A stretch of DNA of 53,117 nucleotides from Saprospiraceae bacterium (GTDB taxonomy: Bacteria > Bacteroidota > Bacteroidia > Chitinophagales > Saprospiraceae). The notes below the pieces were generated by a model. It ran no database searches. It saw nothing but the letters and a program-made list of their open reading frames with translations, and was not told the origin of the DNA. This document shows positions 50,040 to 53,117 of this stretch, in pieces. The DNA is taken from assembly GCA_020631405.1 (NCBI GenBank), contig JAHDHH010000026.1:1-53117 (forward strand), read 5' to 3'. Made by a program: the position numbers and the translations under genes. Within the stretch, counting starts at the first letter, position 1. Each line of letters starts with the position of its first letter.

Positions 50040-53000
50040 TTATAACTTCATTAACTTCTTGGAAATGATATCATTATCTATTGTTAAGATTATAATATAA
50101 TTTCCTTCTTCTAATTCCTCAATGTTTAGATTGTACGTTTTTGTTTGGTTTGCTGCTATATCTGAATCAGATACTAAATTAGACTTAACTAACTGACCTT
50201 CAGCAGAATAGACATCTATTGATAGAATAGAAATATCATTTAGCACTTTAATGTTAACTGCAGAAGCATCTGCTGCTGGATTAGGATATAGGCTAATAGC
50301 ATTTCTAACATCTGAATCTTGGTGCTTTAGGTTAACATCAGTGGAAACTATCTTAGAATACTCAAAGTCGCCATCTATGTCAAGCTGTTTAACTCTGTAA
50401 TAGTAAATACCTGAATCATCTAAATCGATATCAGTATAATTATAAGCATTAGTTATCAAGCCATTATCATTAAATGATACTTGACCAACTTTCACAAAAT
50501 TATCAGTTTGATTGATTGCTCTTTCTATTTCGTAGTGACTAACATTTGTTTCATCCGCTACTTCCCAAGTAAGTTCATTTGAATTTGAAATAGAACGCAC
50601 AGCGATAGACTTCCACTCAATAGGTAAAACGCCTAAGATATATCCCCCACTGATCTTTGAAGAAGTGACTTGACTTAGATCATACATCTCTGTTGTACCT
50701 GGGCCATAGCTACCATCAATATCGCTGTCAATATCATCGTTTACACCTACATTTGAAGCTGTCTCCAAATATGAATCCTCGCTTCTAAATTCAAAATAAT
50801 AAGAATCATCAGGTAATAACATTTCATACATACCTTCATCATTTGTTGTAGCAGTAGCCACAAGTTTACCCTCCATATTGATTGCTGATACTTCAACGCC
50901 TGCAAATCCTTTTTCGTCACTTTCTATTATACCTCTGTCAAAACCATTATCTAACCAGACTTGACCTTCAACAGAATGCAATCTTAAGTTTTGGGATGAT
51001 GCAGGTAAAAATTGGAAAGCACCGAACAAGCTCTGGCAGCCTTCAACAGTAACTAACTCTAAAGCATAGTCACCAACATCTAACCTTAGAGACAAATTAC
51101 TTGAATTCATAATGTGCTGTTCTACCAGCTCATTCTCGAAATTCAAAATATTTAAAGTAACAGGGAATATCTCATTAGAACTATTATTTAGATCTATATC
51201 TAGCGTACCCTCTTGTAAAACTTCATCAAAAGTTGTCTCATAAGTAGCTTCAGGCAATTCATAAACCTCTACGGGATAAAAGTACTTATACAACTGACCA
51301 TCATTATCATTTGCAGTTACCGTGTATACTACATTCTGATCCGGCGCATTGACATAGTCTCTTCCTATCGTACCATCATCCCAAACGTGATTCACTAAAG
51401 CGCCAGGCACAGATAATATCACCAACTCACCTTCACATATATACGTCGTTGGCATTTGTACTTCCTCATATTGTGCTTCTGGTAATTCTACTTCAAAGTT
51501 ACTTACTACCTCAAAACAAGCTTCTGCCGTTACGATACTCAATGAATAAAGACCTAAGCCCAAGCCATCTACAGTTGCTGTATTCGAAGTCATTCTTACA
51601 ACTTGCTGGCTTCCTAATTGGCTTGTCACAATCATATCAACTGGAAACATTTCCTGTTCTGTATTATTGAGCGTTACATTTACTTCACCTTCTTCAAGCA
51701 ACTCATCATAACTTACTACAAAAGAAGTTTCAGGTAATCTTTTTAATTCAACTGGAAAGATATAGGTATAAAAAACAGTTCCGTTATCAGCTGTTACAAT
51801 ATAATCTACATCATCAGTTGGTGAAGCAGCAAAGCTTCTTCCTTCAGTACCATCTCCCCATAAGTAATTTTGTAAATTATCCGGAGCCATTAGTTGAACT
51901 GAACTACCTTCACATACTCTTGTCATTGGCATAACAACTTGCTGTGTTACTCTGTCCTCAAATATTTCAAAATCACCTAACACTTCCGCACATCCTTGAC
52001 TAGTTAATAAAGTCAAATCCGAATATATACCATCTGCTAAATCAATTGACAACTCTTGTGACTGCATTTGTCCAATCATTATTTGACCTGATTGATCTGA
52101 AGTAACCCAAACATCAATTGGAAAAATTGAGTTATCAAATTGCGTTAAATTAATCAAAATAGAACCTGATACATTTTCACTTCTTAGCGTTACATCAAAA
52201 TTTCCCTGCGCAGACATAGCTACCTCAATTGGGAAGAAATAATTAGTAACATCACCATTTTCTTGAGTAGCTTGTACTGACATAGTCTCAGACACTAAAG
52301 GAATAACATTTAGAAATCTTCCTTCTGTACCATCATTCCACAAGTAAGTATTTGCTCCTGAAGGTGCTTCCAACTGCAAGCTTTCACCCACACAAACCAA
52401 TGATGCTTCCATGTTAACGTTCTCAATAACTTGATCTCTGCTTATCTCAAAATCACCTAAAAGATGCGCACATCCTTGTTGAGTGATGATTGTTAAATTT
52501 GTATAAATACCATCTTCCAATTCGAATACAGAATATGGTTCTGTTATTTGTCCAATAACATTAGTCGACTCACCATTTACAACCAAAACTTCAATTGGAA
52601 AGTTAACTTGACTAAACTGAGTCAATTCAATTGACACATATCCTGAGTTGTTGCCTGCGCTATTAGTAGCCTCTAAAGTTCCTATAGCCTTATATACGAA
52701 ATCAACTGGAAAGAAGTAATTTACTTGATCACCATTTAATGCAGTAGCTAAAACAGAATAAGTCTTAGATTCGGTTGGCGTAATCGTCAAAAACCTACCT
52801 ACTGTTCCGTCGCTCCATATATAACTACTAGAACCCGATGGCGCTTCTAATTGAACTGTTTCACCTTCGCAAACAGAAGTCAAAGGCATTGTTACTTCTT
52901 CGTATGAGAAAGCTTCCTCCATTACAAAGTCACCTAATTCGATTAAGCAACCAGCTGCAGTCGTCAATGTTAATCCAAAATATTCACCATCTGCTAATTG

Positions 53001-53117
53001 AATGTTTGTAAAATCACTGTTCATTTCATCAAGGAATATTTCTTCACCATTGCTATTCACTCTTACTTCAATAGGGAACATATCGAAACTTGAATTGGTA
53101 AGGTTTAGATCAATTGA
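50040..53117 (-). CDS. T9SS-secreted protein with Ig/PKD-like repeats, C-terminal part (runs off right edge)
   Basis: The frame is open to the last base: 12 codons upstream of the first internal Met continue the repeat (LNLTNSSFDMFPIEV), so that Met is not the start and 1025 residues are visible. About five repeats carry a FPIEV/FPVDM strand, an AGC...LGDF segment, VCEGExVQLxAP and YxWxDGTxGR. These resemble Ig/PKD-like beta-sandwiches of SprB-type surface proteins. An SdrD_B-like module (VEGQVWLDNGFDRG), an FN3-like module (YYYRVKQLD) and a T9SS sorting tail (SLYPNPAAD, ending KKLMKL) complete it. Its tail is homologous to, but clearly diverged from, those of the giants. It is probably a cell-surface or secreted adhesion-type protein. 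Confidence 0.88.
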   Translation of the reverse strand, partial: SIDLNLTNSSFDMFPIEVRVNSNGEEIFLDEMNSDFTNIQLADGEYFGLTLTTAAGCLIELGDFVMEEAFSYEEVTMPLTSVCEGETVQLEAPSGSSSYIWSDGTVGRFLTITPTESKTYSVLATALNGDQVNYFFPVDFVYKAIGTLEATNSAGNNSGYVSIELTQFSQVNFPIEVLVVNGESTNVIGQITEPYSVFELEDGIYTNLTIITQQGCAHLLGDFEISRDQVIENVNMEASLVCVGESLQLEAPSGANTYLWNDGTEGRFLNVIPLVSETMSVQATQENGDVTNYFFPIEVAMSAQGNFDVTLRSENVSGSILINLTQFDNSIFPIDVWVTSDQSGQIMIGQMQSQELSIDLADGIYSDLTLLTSQGCAEVLGDFEIFEDRVTQQVVMPMTRVCEGSSVQLMAPDNLQNYLWGDGTEGRSFAASPTDDVDYIVTADNGTVFYTYIFPVELKRLPETSFVVSYDELLEEGEVNVTLNNTEQEMFPVDMIVTSQLGSQQVVRMTSNTATVDGLGLGLYSLSIVTAEACFEVVSNFEVELPEAQYEEVQMPTTYICEGELVILSVPGALVNHVWDDGTIGRDYVNAPDQNVVYTVTANDNDGQLYKYFYPVEVYELPEATYETTFDEVLQEGTLDIDLNNSSNEIFPVTLNILNFENELVEQHIMNSSNLSLRLDVGDYALELVTVEGCQSLFGAFQFLPASSQNLRLHSVEGQVWLDNGFDRGIIESDEKGFAGVEVSAINMEGKLVATATTNDEGMYEMLLPDDSYYFEFRSEDSYLETASNVGVNDDIDSDIDGSYGPGTTEMYDLSQVTSSKISGGYILGVLPIEWKSIAVRSISNSNELTWEVADETNVSHYEIERAINQTDNFVKVGQVSFNDNGLITNAYNYTDIDLDDSGIYYYRVKQLDIDGDFEYSKIVSTDVNLKHQDSDVRNAISLYPNPAADASAVNIKVLNDISILSIDVYSAEGQLVKSNLVSDSDIAANQTKTYNLNIEELEEGNYIIILTIDNDIISKKLMKL

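Noticed and set aside
53079-53081. ATG as the start of the right-edge gene
   Set aside because: The frame is open for 12 more codons to the edge, and those codons continue the repeat pattern. No signal peptide follows this Met.

Overview
The window looks like Bacteroidota chromosomal DNA, most plausibly a Saprospiria/Lewinella-type marine bacterium. Three observations suggest this. Every large secreted protein whose C-terminus is visible ends in a type IX secretion system (T9SS) sorting domain. The large proteins are built from DUF11-like and SdrD_B-like beta-sandwich repeats. Shine-Dalgarno sequences are inconspicuous, and both giant genes have a possible Bacteroidetes-type -7 element (TAnnTTTG). 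The order and genus are inference; the phylum is fairly safe. No tRNA, rRNA, CRISPR array, IS element or phage gene was seen.

Left 6.8 kb: the 5' part of a secreted propeller-like protein runs off the left edge (minus). Next is a compact, visibly more AT-rich regulatory group: a TPR-containing sensor histidine kinase (minus), a second TPR-like sensor kinase with a degenerate ATP-lid motif (plus, TTG start), a NarL/LuxR-type response regulator converging on it with a 12-bp gap, and a small lipoprotein of unknown function (plus). A hairpin at 6870-6900 works in both directions and separates this group from the next region.

Central 42.7 kb: two enormous minus-strand genes follow one another, encoding 6172 aa (6925-25443) and 7912 aa (25838-49576). 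They are paralogues with the same plan: signal sequence, a Cys-rich head of about 2340 residues, a repetitive stalk, then canonical SdrD_B modules, an FN3-like module and a T9SS tail. Head and tail are conserved between them, but the stalks are different. The 6172-aa protein has 3 EF-hand-tagged units plus 16 DUF11 units joined by Asp-rich linkers. The 7912-aa protein has 18 EF-hand-tagged units in a four-unit (about 1.87 kb) super-repeat, followed by 15 six-cysteine SdrD_B-like units. Part of that second array is an almost perfect 1329-bp three-unit tandem repeat (28371-32863). Both genes end in related hairpin terminators.

Right edge: a third minus-strand T9SS cargo gene (50040 to beyond 53117) has about five Ig/PKD-like repeats, one SdrD_B-like module, an FN3-like module and a sorting tail. 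At least three T9SS surface or extracellular proteins are therefore encoded consecutively on one strand, each separated by a terminator. The likely theme is calcium-stabilised, disulfide-rich extracellular fibres or adhesins. The neighbouring sensor/regulator genes may control them, but nothing in the sequence proves that link.
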